From Weeksella massiliensis (GTDB lineage Bacteria; Bacteroidota; Bacteroidia; Flavobacteriales; Weeksellaceae), in NCBI GenBank assembly GCA_000751595.1, contig CCMH01000053.1, forward strand, positions 1 through 50,927: a DNA stretch of 50,927 nucleotides, written 5' to 3'. A model generated the notes under the pieces. The model was not told the DNA's origin. It saw nothing but the letters and a program-made list of their open reading frames with translations, and did no database searches. Shown here in pieces: positions 32,989-42,071 of the stretch (positions are counted from its first letter, which is position 1; each line of letters opens with the position of its first letter). The translations under genes and the position numbers were made by a program.

Positions 32989-33960
32989 ATGCCAAGAATT
33001 TTAACAGGAGTTCAAGCAACAGGAACCCCGCACTTAGGAAATATTTTAGGAGCAATACAACCTGCAATCGAAATGACGAAAAAAGAAGGAAACGATTCGT
33101 TTATCTTCATAGCCGATTTGCACGCTTTGACGCAAATAAAAGATGCAGAATTGCTTAGAAAAAACACCTACGAAGTAGCGGCATGTTGGTTGGCTTTGGG
33201 CATTGATCCAGAAAAAGTAACGTTCTATCGTCAATCGGATGTGGCAGAAACAACAGAACTTACTTGGTATTTGTTAAATTTCTTTCCGTTTCAGCGACTA
33301 ACGTTGGCGCATTCTTTCAAGGATAAACAAGATTATTTGGCCGATGTCAATGCCGGTTTGTTTACCTATCCGATTCTAATGGCTGCCGATATTTTATTGT
33401 ATGATGCCAATTTGGTGCCTGTCGGGAAAGATCAATTACAGCACTTAGAGATTACTCGAGATGTTGCATCGCGTTTCAACCATCAGATGGGAGAAACCTT
33501 TGTTTTGCCAGAAGCAGAAATCAGTAAAGATGCTATGATTGTTCCAGGAACAGATGGTTATAAAATGTCGAAATCGAGAAATAATTTTATCAATATTTTC
33601 CTATCAGACAAAGAACTTCGCAAACAAGTCATGGCGATACAAACCGATTCTACACCGCTTGAAGACCCTAAAGATCCAGATACAGATAATGTTTTTGCAA
33701 TTTATAAGTTGTTGGCAAACGAACAACAATTGGCCGAAATGCGCGAAAATTATCTGAAAGGAGGTTACGGTTACGGACACGCAAAACAAGCGTTGTACGA
33801 GTTGATTGTTGAAAATTATGGCGAAGCACGCGAAAAATTCCATGCGCTGATCAATGACCATGCAACCTTGGATCAATTGTTAGAAAAAGGAGCAGCACAA
33901 GCAAGTGAAGTAGCCCAAAAAGTATTACAACGAACCCGCGAAAAATTAGGCTTTCATTAA
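32989..33960 (+). CDS. trpS: Tryptophan--tRNA ligase
   Basis: This 323-residue class I aminoacyl-tRNA synthetase charges tRNA-Trp. The HIGH-like motif is HLGN (15-18) in TGTPHLGNILGAIQP, and KMSKS occurs as DGYKMSKSRN. The substrate-binding segment VGKDQLQHLEITRDVASRFN is intact, and the length is typical of bacterial TrpRS (about 325-335). It is a single-gene unit. No T-box leader is visible. Confidence 0.96.
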   Translation: MPRILTGVQATGTPHLGNILGAIQPAIEMTKKEGNDSFIFIADLHALTQIKDAELLRKNTYEVAACWLALGIDPEKVTFYRQSDVAETTELTWYLLNFFPFQRLTLAHSFKDKQDYLADVNAGLFTYPILMAADILLYDANLVPVGKDQLQHLEITRDVASRFNHQMGETFVLPEAEISKDAMIVPGTDGYKMSKSRNNFINIFLSDKELRKQVMAIQTDSTPLEDPKDPDTDNVFAIYKLLANEQQLAEMRENYLKGGYGYGHAKQALYELIVENYGEAREKFHALINDHATLDQLLEKGAAQASEVAQKVLQRTREKLGFH

Positions 33961-34027
33961 TCGATTTTATAAGTTAAAGCATTGTTATTATTTATTATAG
34001 AACTATGGTTTAACGATGAATAAGCCT

Positions 34028-34035
34028 TATCTTTG
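34028..34035 (+). promoter_or_regulatory. -7 box of the A-type carrier gene
   Basis: TATCTTTG matches TAnnTTTG, 23 bp before the ATG at 34059. Confidence 0.6.
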
Positions 34036-34058
34036 CATTGAATTAATCTAAATAAAAA

Positions 34059-34388
34059 ATGATCAAAATAACCGACGAAGCAAAAAATAAAATTTCTGCT
34101 CTATTGCAAGAGGAGGGTTCTTCGATAGAAGAATCTTTTGTGCGAGTAGGTGTAACCAGTGGAGGTTGTTCGGGATTATCGTACAATCTATCTTTTGATA
34201 AAGAAACAAAAGACGATGACAAGATGTTCGAAGACAACGGTGTACGCGTGGTTGTGGATAAGAAATCTTACCTGTATTTGGTAGGAATGACGCTTGAGTA
34301 TTCGGGAGGTTTGAACGGAAAAGGATTTGTGTTCAACAACCCTAATGCGAACAGAACTTGTGGTTGCGGAGAAAGTTTTGCCGTATAA
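34059..34388 (+). CDS. A-type iron-sulfur carrier (IscA/SufA family)
   Basis: This 109-residue HesB/IscA-type protein has the three ligand cysteines Cys37 (GGCSGLSY), Cys101 and Cys103 (RTCGCGESF). A-type carriers receive Fe-S clusters from the SufBCD scaffold and pass them to apoproteins such as aconitase. It precedes sufB, separated by a terminator made of two inverted GGTAGGAT words, so partly independent transcription is likely. Confidence 0.93.
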   Translation: MIKITDEAKNKISALLQEEGSSIEESFVRVGVTSGGCSGLSYNLSFDKETKDDDKMFEDNGVRVVVDKKSYLYLVGMTLEYSGGLNGKGFVFNNPNANRTCGCGESFAV

Positions 34389-34393
34389 AATTA

Positions 34394-34426
34394 TTTTCGG
34401 TAGGATGTGTTTCATCCTACCGAAAA
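34394..34426. terminator. Terminator built from an inverted pair of GGTAGGAT words
   Basis: TTTTCGGTAGGATG (34394-34407) and CATCCTACCGAAAA (34413-34426) form a perfect 14-bp stem with a TGTTT loop. Both arms carry the window-wide 8-mer. Confidence 0.85.
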
Positions 34427-34520
34427 AATAAATAAACGGAGTTTCTCATCCGACCAAAAGAAGAAAAATAATGTTGAATAGATGCAAACAATGCATGTTA
34501 ACGCATAGAAATTAAGAAAA

Positions 34521-35978
34521 ATGAGCAATACAAAATATACAGAAGACGATTTACGTGAAGACTTAGCCAAACCAAGAGAGTATGAGTTTGGTTGGGAAAC
34601 GGAAATGGAATATGAAGATTTCCCGATTGGGTTAAATGAAGATATTGTACGCGCCATTTCGCAGAAAAAAGAAGAGCCAGAGTGGATGACGGAGTGGCGA
34701 TTAGAAGCTTTCCGTGCATGGCAAAAAATGACTGAACCCGAATGGGCAAATATTCATTACGAGAAGCCAGATTTCCAGGCAATTCGTTATTATGCTGCAC
34801 CAAAAGTGAAAAAAGAATTGGCGAGTTTAGATGAGGTAGATCCAGAATTGTTGAGAACTTTCGAGCGTTTAGGGATTTCATTAGACGAGCAAAAAAGATT
34901 GACCGGTGTCGCGATTGATGCTGTAATCGATTCGGTTTCGGTGAAAACGACTTTCCGTGAAACCTTGGCAGAAAAAGGAATTATTTTCATGTCGATTTCA
35001 GAAGCTATCAAAGAACATCCAGAATTGGTAAGAAAATATATTGGTAAAGTTGTTCCTCCTACCGATAATTTTTACGCTGCTCTAAATTCAGCTGTTTTCT
35101 CTGACGGATCGTTCTGTTATATCCCGAAAGGAGTTCGTTGCCCGATGGAATTATCGACATATTTCCGAATCAATTCAGCTGGTACAGGTCAGTTTGAGCG
35201 TACCTTGTTAATCGCAGATGAAGGTTCTTATGTGTCTTATTTAGAAGGTTGTACGGCGCCAATGCGCGATGAAAATCAATTACACGCAGCGGTTGTAGAA
35301 CTTATCGTAATGGATGATGCCGAAATAAAATATTCGACTGTACAAAACTGGTATCCAGGAGATGAAAAAGGAAAAGGTGGAGTTTTTAACTTTGTTACAA
35401 AACGTGCTGTTTGTGAGAAAAACGCGAAAGTTTCTTGGACACAAGTAGAAACCGGTTCTGCAGTTACTTGGAAATATCCATCGTGTATCCTGAAAGGGGA
35501 CAACTCGGTAGGAGAGTTCTATTCTATTGCGGTGACCAATAATTATCAACAAGCCGATACCGGGACCAAAATGTATCATATCGGGAAAAATACTCGTTCG
35601 ACTATTATTTCGAAAGGGATTTCTGCCGGACGTTCGCAAAACTCGTATCGTGGGTTGGTAAAGATTAATAAAAATGCTTCCGGTGCAAGAAACTTCACAC
35701 AGTGTGACTCACTTTTGATGGGGAATGAGTGTGGAGCGCATACTTTCCCATATATCGAAATGGAGAATTCTACTGCTAAATTAGAACACGAAGCAACGAC
35801 TTCTAAAATTGGTGAAGATCAATTGTTCTATTGTAACCAAAGAGGAATTGATACCGAAAAAGCAATCGCGTTGATTGTGAATGGATTTAGCCGAGAAGTG
35901 TTGGATAAATTACCAATGGAATTTGCTGTAGAAGCTAAAAAATTATTAGAAATATCTTTAGAAGGTTCGGTAGGATAA
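34521..35978 (+). CDS. sufB: Fe-S cluster assembly scaffold SufB
   Basis: This 485-residue protein of the SufB/SufD beta-helix family has an N-terminal helical region and the family hallmarks [49 protein letters not shown] and [18 protein letters not shown]. The C-terminal part [16 protein letters not shown] is close to the family's conserved end. SufB with SufC and SufD builds Fe-S clusters using sulfur from SufS. The last codons contain GGTAGGATAA, so the recurring word overlaps the stop codon. Confidence 0.97.
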   Translation: MSNTKYTEDDLREDLAKPREYEFGWETEMEYEDFPIGLNEDIVRAISQKKEEPEWMTEWRLEAFRAWQKMTEPEWANIHYEKPDFQAIRYYAAPKVKKELASLDEVDPELLRTFERLGISLDEQKRLTGVAIDAVIDSVSVKTTFRETLAEKGIIFMSISEAIKEHPELVRKYIGKVVPPTDNFYAALNSAVFSDGSFCYIPKGVRCPMELSTYFRINSAGTGQFERTLLIADEGSYVSYLEGCTAPMRDENQLHAAVVELIVMDDAEIKYSTVQNWYPGDEKGKGGVFNFVTKRAVCEKNAKVSWTQVETGSAVTWKYPSCILKGDNSVGEFYSIAVTNNYQQADTGTKMYHIGKNTRSTIISKGISAGRSQNSYRGLVKINKNASGARNFTQCDSLLMGNECGAHTFPYIEMENSTAKLEHEATTSKIGEDQLFYCNQRGIDTEKAIALIVNGFSREVLDKLPMEFAVEAKKLLEISLEGSVG

Positions 35979-36021
35979 AATGTTTTATCTGAAGAATAGA
36001 AAAATAGAGAATAGATAGATT

Positions 36022-36044
36022 GGTATAATCCCTCGAGATTATCC
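36022..36044. other. Hairpin between sufB and sufC
   Basis: GGTATAATC (36022-36030) and GATTATCC (36037-36044) pair with one bulge around CCTCGA. It lies within the operon and has no T-run, so RNA processing or stability is more likely than termination. Confidence 0.45.
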
Positions 36045-36074
36045 GAAAATAAAAAAATACAAAAGAAAACAATC

Positions 36075-36836
36075 ATGTTATTAGATATAAAAAATTTACA
36101 CGCTAAGATTGCAGATAGTGATAAAGAAATCATCAAAGGATTAAACTTGCAAATAAAACCAGGTGAAGTACATGCGATTATGGGACCAAATGGTGCCGGG
36201 AAATCTACGCTTTCTTCTGTCATTGCAGGGAAAGAGGATTATGAAGTAACCGAAGGGGAAATCCTTTTCAATGATGAAGAAATTCTAGAGATGGCACCTG
36301 AAGAACGTGCGCATAAAGGAATTTTTATGTCTTTCCAATATCCTATCGAAATCCCAGGAGTGTCGGTTTCTAATTTCATCAAAACTTCGATCAACGAAAC
36401 TAGAAAAGCCCAAGGTTTAGAAGAAATGGGTGCGTCTGAAATGTTGAAAATGATCAGAGAAAAAGCTGAATTGTTAAACATCAAAAAAGACTTCTTGTCG
36501 CGTTCATTGAACGAAGGATTCTCTGGTGGAGAGAAGAAAAGAAACGAGATTTTTCAGATGTTGATGCTCAACCCTAAATTAGCCATCTTAGATGAAACAG
36601 ATTCTGGTTTGGATATCGATGCGTTGAGAATTGTTGCAGATGGTGTAAATGCGTATAAAAATGAACACAATGGAGTGTTGTTAATTACGCACTATCAACG
36701 TTTGTTAGATTATATCGTACCCGATTTTGTGCACGTGTTAGCAGATGGTAAAATCATCAAATCAGGAACCAAAGAACTCGCATTAGAGTTAGAAGAAAGA
36801 GGGTATGATTGGGTGAAAGAAGAAGCAGGAATCTAA
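36075..36836 (+). CDS. sufC: SufC ATPase
   Basis: This 253-residue ABC-type ATPase powers the SufBCD scaffold. Walker A GPNGAGKST lies at about 37-45, the signature FSGGEKKRNEI replaces the usual LSGGQ, Walker B is LAILDETDSGLDIDAL, and the switch His is in ITHYQRLLDYI. It is soluble, as it works with SufB/SufD rather than a membrane partner. It is the third gene of the suf group, 96 bp after sufB. Confidence 0.97.
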   Translation: MLLDIKNLHAKIADSDKEIIKGLNLQIKPGEVHAIMGPNGAGKSTLSSVIAGKEDYEVTEGEILFNDEEILEMAPEERAHKGIFMSFQYPIEIPGVSVSNFIKTSINETRKAQGLEEMGASEMLKMIREKAELLNIKKDFLSRSLNEGFSGGEKKRNEIFQMLMLNPKLAILDETDSGLDIDALRIVADGVNAYKNEHNGVLLITHYQRLLDYIVPDFVHVLADGKIIKSGTKELALELEERGYDWVKEEAGI

Positions 36837-36854
36837 CCCAAAACCTGAGATTCG

Positions 36855-36871
36855 CGTTGTAGAGCACAACG
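36855..36871. other. Small hairpin between sufC and sufD
   Basis: CGTTGT (36855-36860) and ACAACG (36866-36871) enclose AGAGC. A similar weak hairpin, GTTGTA/TACAAC (38271-38294), separates sufD and sufS. Confidence 0.35.
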
Positions 36872-36907
36872 GATTTTGTACCTGTATAAAACAACACACA
36901 ACTTAAA

Positions 36908-38227
36908 ATGATTGATTTAAAAGAAAATTTATTGGCTCGTCATATGGTTTTCGACGAGAAAAATAAAGGTCATAAAAATATCGAAGAACTTCGTCACAAT
37001 GCTATTGAGGTTTTCAAAGAAAAAGGATTCCCAAAACGCAAAGATGAAGAATGGAAATACACTAATCTTGCACCAATTCTGAAGGTGGATTATAAATTGT
37101 TTCCAGAAACTGAAGTTGGTTTAGAGTATAAAGACATCAAAAAATACTTAATCAACGACATGGATACGTATCTCATTGTGTTTATCAATGGTAAGTATTC
37201 ATCGTTCTTGTCGAACACAACCCACGATGAAGCAGATATTTGCGTTTTGTCTAGCGCAATGAATAAGTCTGTGCATCAATCTGTTATCGAAAATTATTTC
37301 GGAAAGATTGCTGCGAAAGATGAGAGCTTTACCGCTCTAAATACTGCTTTTGCTAGAGATGGAGCTTTTATATATGTGCCTAATAATACCATCTTATCCA
37401 AACCAATTCAGGTGGTTTATTTCTCGACTGGCGTATCGCAAGAAGTGATGTATCAACCAAGAAATCTTATTGTTGTTGGTGATAATGCGCAAGCACAAAT
37501 TATCGAATGTCATCAAACCTTGGACGGAGTTGCTAACCTAACAAACGCAGTAACGGAAGTGAATGTTGGGAAAAATGCCGAAGTGCAAATTCATAAATTC
37601 CAAAATGATTCGGATAATGTTTCATTGATCGATAATGTATATATCAACCAAGAAAGAGATTCGCGAGCATCTGTTTTTACGTTTGCTTTTGGTGGGAAAA
37701 TCGTAAGAAATAATTTGAATTTCTATCAAAATGGAGAAAATTGTAATTCTATTTTAGATGGGATTACGATCATCGATAAAAAACAACATGTCGATCATCA
37801 TACCTTGGTAGAACATAATTTCCCGAATTGCGAATCGCATGAATTGTACAAAGGAATTTATGCAGATGAAGCGCACGGAGTTTTCAATGGTAAAATTTAT
37901 GTGCATAAAGAAGCTCAGAAACTGAATGCCTTCCAACAAAATAACAACGTGCTTTTATCAGATTCGGCAAGTATCGATACCAAACCGCAATTAGAGATTT
38001 TTGCAGATGATGTAAAATGTTCGCACGGTTGTACAGTTGGGCAATTAGACGATGATGCAATGTTCTATATGCAACAACGCGGTATCGGAAAAGATGTAGC
38101 ACAAGCTCTTTTGTTGTACGCTTTTTCGGCAGATGCTTTGCAACACGTTACAATACCACAAGTTACTGCAAAAGTAAATCAGTTGGTTGCTAAGAAATTA
38201 GGCGTAAGCATTGATTTCGATTTGTAA
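36908..38227 (+). CDS. sufD: Fe-S cluster assembly protein SufD
   Basis: This 439-residue SufB/SufD-family protein has an N-terminal helix bundle with KRKDEEWKYTNLAPIL and a central right-handed beta-helix. The conserved C-terminal region includes SCESHELYKGIY-like CESHELYKGIYADEAHGVFNGKIYV written over 290-320, and VKCSHGCTVGQLDDDAMFYMQQRGI. SufD pairs with SufB in the SufBC2D scaffold and is needed for iron entry. Order B-C-D-S is normal. Confidence 0.96.
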   Translation: MIDLKENLLARHMVFDEKNKGHKNIEELRHNAIEVFKEKGFPKRKDEEWKYTNLAPILKVDYKLFPETEVGLEYKDIKKYLINDMDTYLIVFINGKYSSFLSNTTHDEADICVLSSAMNKSVHQSVIENYFGKIAAKDESFTALNTAFARDGAFIYVPNNTILSKPIQVVYFSTGVSQEVMYQPRNLIVVGDNAQAQIIECHQTLDGVANLTNAVTEVNVGKNAEVQIHKFQNDSDNVSLIDNVYINQERDSRASVFTFAFGGKIVRNNLNFYQNGENCNSILDGITIIDKKQHVDHHTLVEHNFPNCESHELYKGIYADEAHGVFNGKIYVHKEAQKLNAFQQNNNVLLSDSASIDTKPQLEIFADDVKCSHGCTVGQLDDDAMFYMQQRGIGKDVAQALLLYAFSADALQHVTIPQVTAKVNQLVAKKLGVSIDFDL

Positions 38228-38330
38228 GAAAAACAAACTATATCATATAATAGTATAACTATCAAAATAGGTTGTAGGATGAATTTCTTACAACTTATTT
38301 TATTCAATAACACAAACAAACTAAGAGAAT

Positions 38331-39548
38331 ATGGACCTTACACAAATAAGAAAACAATTTCCTATCCTATCGAGAAAAGTAAATGGAGAACCACTTGTTT
38401 ATTTTGATAATGGAGCAACTTCTCAGAAACCGATACAAGTAATCGAAGCAATCGATTATTACTATAAACATTACAATGCCAATGTGCATCGCGGAATACA
38501 TACTTTGAGTCAGGAAGCGACTGATAAAATGGAGGAAGCGCGCAGAAAAGTTCAACATTTTATCAATGCCAAAAGCGAACATGAAGTGATTTTTACGCGC
38601 GGAACAACTGAAGCAATTAATTTGGTTGCCTATTCTTTTGGCGAAACTTTACAAGCCGGAGATGAGATTCTTATTACCGAAATAGAACATCATTCGAATA
38701 TCGTTCCTTGGCAATTGTTAGCACAACGAAAAGGATTGGTGCTGAAGTATATTCCCCTCAAAAAAGAAGGTGGTTTAGATCTAACGAATCTCGACACTTT
38801 GCTTACCGATAAAACACGTTTGGTGGCGGTAAATCAAGTATCGAATGCCTTAGGTGTTGTGAATCCTATCCAAACAATAATCGAAAAAGCTCATGCGAAA
38901 GGAGCAAAAGTTCTTATCGATGGTGCGCAATCTGTTCCTCATACCAAGATAGATGTGCAGAAAATGGATTGTGATTTTTTTGTGTTTTCTGGTCATAAAA
39001 TGTATGGTCCGACCGGGATTGGTGTTTTGTATGGGAAAGAAGAAATCCTCAATGCAATGCCGCCTTTTCATGGTGGAGGTGAAATGATCCGCGATGTATC
39101 GATGGAAAAATCGACCTATGCTTGTTTGCCTTTTAAATTCGAAGCGGGGACGCCAGATGTTGCAGGAATTATTGGTTTAGGAGAAGCAATTGATTTTATT
39201 GATTCGATTGGTATGGATGAAATTCATGCGCACGAAAACGAACTGTTGGCATATTGCTTGGCAGAACTACAAAAAATTGATGAGGTAGAAATTTATGCAG
39301 AAAACCAAGAACATGCAGGGGCAATTTCGTTTAACCTAAAATTAGAGGGCGTGCATTCATCAGACGTCGGAATGATTCTCGATAAGAAAGGAGTCGCTGT
39401 GAGAACGGGACATCATTGTGCGCAACCCATTATGCGTTTCTACGATATCCCAGGAACGGTGCGGGTTTCCTTTGCTGTTTACAATACCAAAGAAGAAATA
39501 GATATTTTTATAAATGCACTGAAAACAGCCATTCGGATGTTGGGATAA
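38331..39548 (+). CDS. sufS: Cysteine desulfurase SufS
   Basis: This 405-residue class V aminotransferase-fold PLP enzyme takes sulfur from cysteine for SufBCD. Seen: YFDNGATSQKP, the PLP region TEIEHHSNIVPW, the Schiff-base Lys in FVFSGHKMYGPTG, and the active-site Cys in RTGHHCAQPIMR, the group II (SufS) form. SufE or a DUF59 protein often follows in Bacteroidota, but here the operon ends and the next gene is convergent with stop codons only 4 bp apart. A 5-bp AAGCA/TGCTT hairpin spans both stops. Confidence 0.96.
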   Translation: MDLTQIRKQFPILSRKVNGEPLVYFDNGATSQKPIQVIEAIDYYYKHYNANVHRGIHTLSQEATDKMEEARRKVQHFINAKSEHEVIFTRGTTEAINLVAYSFGETLQAGDEILITEIEHHSNIVPWQLLAQRKGLVLKYIPLKKEGGLDLTNLDTLLTDKTRLVAVNQVSNALGVVNPIQTIIEKAHAKGAKVLIDGAQSVPHTKIDVQKMDCDFFVFSGHKMYGPTGIGVLYGKEEILNAMPPFHGGGEMIRDVSMEKSTYACLPFKFEAGTPDVAGIIGLGEAIDFIDSIGMDEIHAHENELLAYCLAELQKIDEVEIYAENQEHAGAISFNLKLEGVHSSDVGMILDKKGVAVRTGHHCAQPIMRFYDIPGTVRVSFAVYNTKEEIDIFINALKTAIRMLG

Positions 39549-39552
39549 GCAT

Positions 39553-40518
39553 TTAAGTTGCTTTCGAACGAAAAGATTTTAACTGGTTGGCATTCATGTA
39601 AATAACTGCGCCAAGGATGCATGCAATGCCTAACCATTGAATCCACTCTACTTTCTCATTGAGTAAGAAAAATGCAAACAATACCGAAACAGGTAACTCG
39701 ATAGACGAGACAATACTACCTAATCCTAGTCCAGTATTCGGGAAACCGGCTGTCAATAACAAGGGCGGTAAAATGGTTCCGAAGAGGGACAATAATAATC
39801 CATACTTCAAGAAAATACTGGCGTCGAAAGCTCTGATGCCTTCTGGGTTTGATGAGAAGATTTCGTAGAAAGACTTCAATCCATCAAAATAATAAGGACC
39901 TAATTGAGAAAAGAACAAAAAGGTTCCGACCACGACAGCTCCTCCTAATAGCATGAAAAGGGATTTTTGCGTGTTGGGTAAATAAGTAGCGATTCGGTTG
40001 GATACAAACATGGTGGTAGAAAAAGAACAAGCTGCCAAGAAACCCCAAAAAATTCCACGAATATCCAAATCCATGGATTGATTGAAAACGTTTGTAGCTA
40101 ATAAAGTTCCGAAAAGCACCAAAATTGTCGCAAAGATTTTTCGAGCAGATGGGAAGGTTTTTTCAAGGAAACTTTCGATCACGATGCTGATCCAGACTGA
40201 TTGCATCAATAATACAATCCCGATAGAAACATTGATATATTGTACCGATAAATAATAAAATAAACTGGTAAAACCCATCGACGAGCCGAAAATTAATAAT
40301 TTGGCTGTGTCGCCTTTTTGGATTGGTTTTAGGTTTTTTCGGTTGATGATATTGAGAATTATCAAACCCAAAAGTCCTAAGGTAAACTGAGAAGTTGTAA
40401 CTTCGGCTGTGGTGTAACCGTGTCCGTAGGCGAGTTTTACTATTGTTGCCAACATTCCGTATGCACTCGAACCCAAGGCAACAAGCAATACTCCTTTTGC
40501 TATATTTTTCTTTTCCAT
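39553..40518 (-). CDS. EamA/DMT family transporter
   Basis: This 321-residue inner-membrane protein has ten predicted helices in two EamA repeats: the first from GVLLVALGSSAYGMLATIV to about residue 150, the second from DIRGIFWGFLAACSFS to the end. The C-terminus is KSFRSKAT-like and basic, on the cytoplasmic side. EamA proteins export or import metabolites such as amino acids. The substrate is unknown. It is convergent with sufS with almost no intergenic space. Confidence 0.9.
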   Translation of the reverse strand: MEKKNIAKGVLLVALGSSAYGMLATIVKLAYGHGYTTAEVTTSQFTLGLLGLIILNIINRKNLKPIQKGDTAKLLIFGSSMGFTSLFYYLSVQYINVSIGIVLLMQSVWISIVIESFLEKTFPSARKIFATILVLFGTLLATNVFNQSMDLDIRGIFWGFLAACSFSTTMFVSNRIATYLPNTQKSLFMLLGGAVVVGTFLFFSQLGPYYFDGLKSFYEIFSSNPEGIRAFDASIFLKYGLLLSLFGTILPPLLLTAGFPNTGLGLGSIVSSIELPVSVLFAFFLLNEKVEWIQWLGIACILGAVIYMNANQLKSFRSKAT

Positions 40519-40591
40519 AAGATAAAAAAAGGCGGTCGAATTTTGATGAGAAATTGCCGCTTTTATAAGTTGTTTACATTTTTATTGTGGA

Positions 40592-41206
40592 CTAAAAGAG
40601 TCCATGAATTTCTCCTTCTACTTTGTTGAAAATGAATCCTAAATCTTCCGGATTTTTCACAAAGTCTAAGTTATCAACATCGATAACCAAAAGTTTTCCT
40701 TCGGTATAATTATCGATCCAATTGTTGTATTTTTCGTTCAATCGATTCAGGTAATCGATGCTAATAGAGCTTTCGTATTCGCGTCCTCTTTTTTGGATTT
40801 GTTCTACCAATGTCGGAATCGATGCTTTGAGGTAGATCAGCAAATCGGGCGCTTTTACAAAAGAAGTCATCAAATTAAAAACACGTAAATAATTGTCGTA
40901 ATCGCGCGTACTTAGTAAGCCCATATCTTTTAGGTTGCTCGCAAAAATATGCGCATCTTCATAAATCGTCCGATCCTGAATAATGTTTTGTCCACTTTCT
41001 CTGATCTCTTTTACTTGCTGAAAACGACTTCCTAAAAAGTAAATTTGTAGGTTAAACGACCATTTGGCCATATCGTTGTAGAAATCATCGAGATAGGGAT
41101 TGTGATCCACATCTTCGAACTGTGCGGTCCAATTATATTGCTTCGCCAATAACTTGGTAAGTGTAGTTTTTCCGGCTCCAATATTTCCTGCAATGGCAAT
41201 ATGCAT
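40592..41206 (-). CDS. Deoxynucleoside kinase
   Basis: This 204-residue deoxynucleoside kinase-type protein (dNK/dGK family) has P-loop GNIGAGKTT (7-15), the substrate-binding EDVDHNPYLDDFY block, the DRT form of the DRS motif (IIQDRTIYEDAHIFA) and the Arg-rich lid IQKRGREYESSI. It phosphorylates deoxynucleosides for salvage; which ones cannot be told. It follows the gene of unknown function after 1 bp. Downstream GCGG/CCGC with a T-run on the minus strand at about 40530-40566 may terminate it. Confidence 0.92.
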   Translation of the reverse strand: MHIAIAGNIGAGKTTLTKLLAKQYNWTAQFEDVDHNPYLDDFYNDMAKWSFNLQIYFLGSRFQQVKEIRESGQNIIQDRTIYEDAHIFASNLKDMGLLSTRDYDNYLRVFNLMTSFVKAPDLLIYLKASIPTLVEQIQKRGREYESSISIDYLNRLNEKYNNWIDNYTEGKLLVIDVDNLDFVKNPEDLGFIFNKVEGEIHGLF

Positions 41207-41207
41207 T

Positions 41208-41981
41208 CTATTTTTCTTTTAGCGTGTAAATATACGTATCCTTATTATTTTGCACAAAAAGTTCGCGGCTGTTTGCTGCAAAGTCAGTCCAATTTCCTTC
41301 ATAAAGTAATTGAGGTTCAGCTTGATTTGTTGAGAAAAGAAATATTTTATTTTCCTTTCCATACAAAATAGCATTTCCTACCAAAACAATTTTCGAATAC
41401 GTTGGTAAATTAATTTTTTTCTGATAGGTAAGATAATCATCAAACACATAAAGCGCTTGATCGGTTAAGAGATATATTTTTTTGGGCTGATAATATAATT
41501 TTACTAACTGTTCGTCTTGTTTCAACATCGTTAAAATAGCAGATGTATTGATGGTTTTATTGGTTTGATAATTGATTTGCAATAGCTTATGACTAAAAAT
41601 ATCATACGCTACCATAAAATTATTATCCATTACACTGACCAAAGTCAAAAAATAATCGGGCGAATTCAACGAAATCGGATCTTGTATAGGCAATAAGTTA
41701 TTATCGAGCAAATACAAGGTTTGATGATTGGCAATAACCGTAATCAACAACGAACTTTGCACATTGAGATTGCTAAGGTTATTTTGGTTAGAAAATGTAG
41801 CAACAACTTGATGATTGCTTATTTTTTCGATGGTATTATTTTTTAGTTGATAAAAGTTTTGTGCTTCGTCAACGGTTAGCGATTTCGAATTGATCCAATC
41901 AAAAGCTGTTGTGTCTTTCTGTTTCTGCGCAGAACAAAACAGAGAAAGGTAAAAACAACTCAAAACCAAAAGTCTTTTCAT
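41208..41981 (-). CDS. Secreted protein of unknown function, possible beta-propeller
   Basis: From ATG 41981 this is a 257-residue protein with a signal peptide (MKRLLVLSCFYLSLFCSA). The rest is a regular series of short beta segments about 40 residues apart (HQVVATFSNQNNLSN, HQTLYLLDNNLLPIQ, KKIYLLTDQALYVFDDYLTY, NKIFLFSTNQAEPQ, SRELFVQNNKDTYIYTL), which suggests a propeller. An in-frame ATG at 42020 would put 13 extra residues before the signal peptide and is less likely. It sits 1 bp upstream of the deoxynucleoside kinase gene. No function is known. Confidence 0.75.
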   Translation of the reverse strand: MKRLLVLSCFYLSLFCSAQKQKDTTAFDWINSKSLTVDEAQNFYQLKNNTIEKISNHQVVATFSNQNNLSNLNVQSSLLITVIANHQTLYLLDNNLLPIQDPISLNSPDYFLTLVSVMDNNFMVAYDIFSHKLLQINYQTNKTINTSAILTMLKQDEQLVKLYYQPKKIYLLTDQALYVFDDYLTYQKKINLPTYSKIVLVGNAILYGKENKIFLFSTNQAEPQLLYEGNWTDFAANSRELFVQNNKDTYIYTLKEK

Positions 41982-42010
41982 ACCAAAATATTCTACCGAA
42001 AGGTACAAAA

Positions 42011-42039
42011 AAAACCGCATCGAATTTCGAAACGGTTTT
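42011..42039 (-). terminator. Terminator of htpG
   Basis: On the minus strand AAAACCG and CGGTTTT enclose an inner TCGA/TCGA pairing and run into eight T residues. It lies 33 bp after the htpG stop. Confidence 0.8.
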
Positions 42040-42071
42040 GGTTATTTGCTATGATTTTATAAGGTTTGTTT

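Noticed and set aside
34427-34520. Riboswitch or Fe-S regulator site before sufB
   Set aside because: Only short overlapping ATGC/GCAT words are present; no recognisable riboswitch or IscR-type site could be supported.
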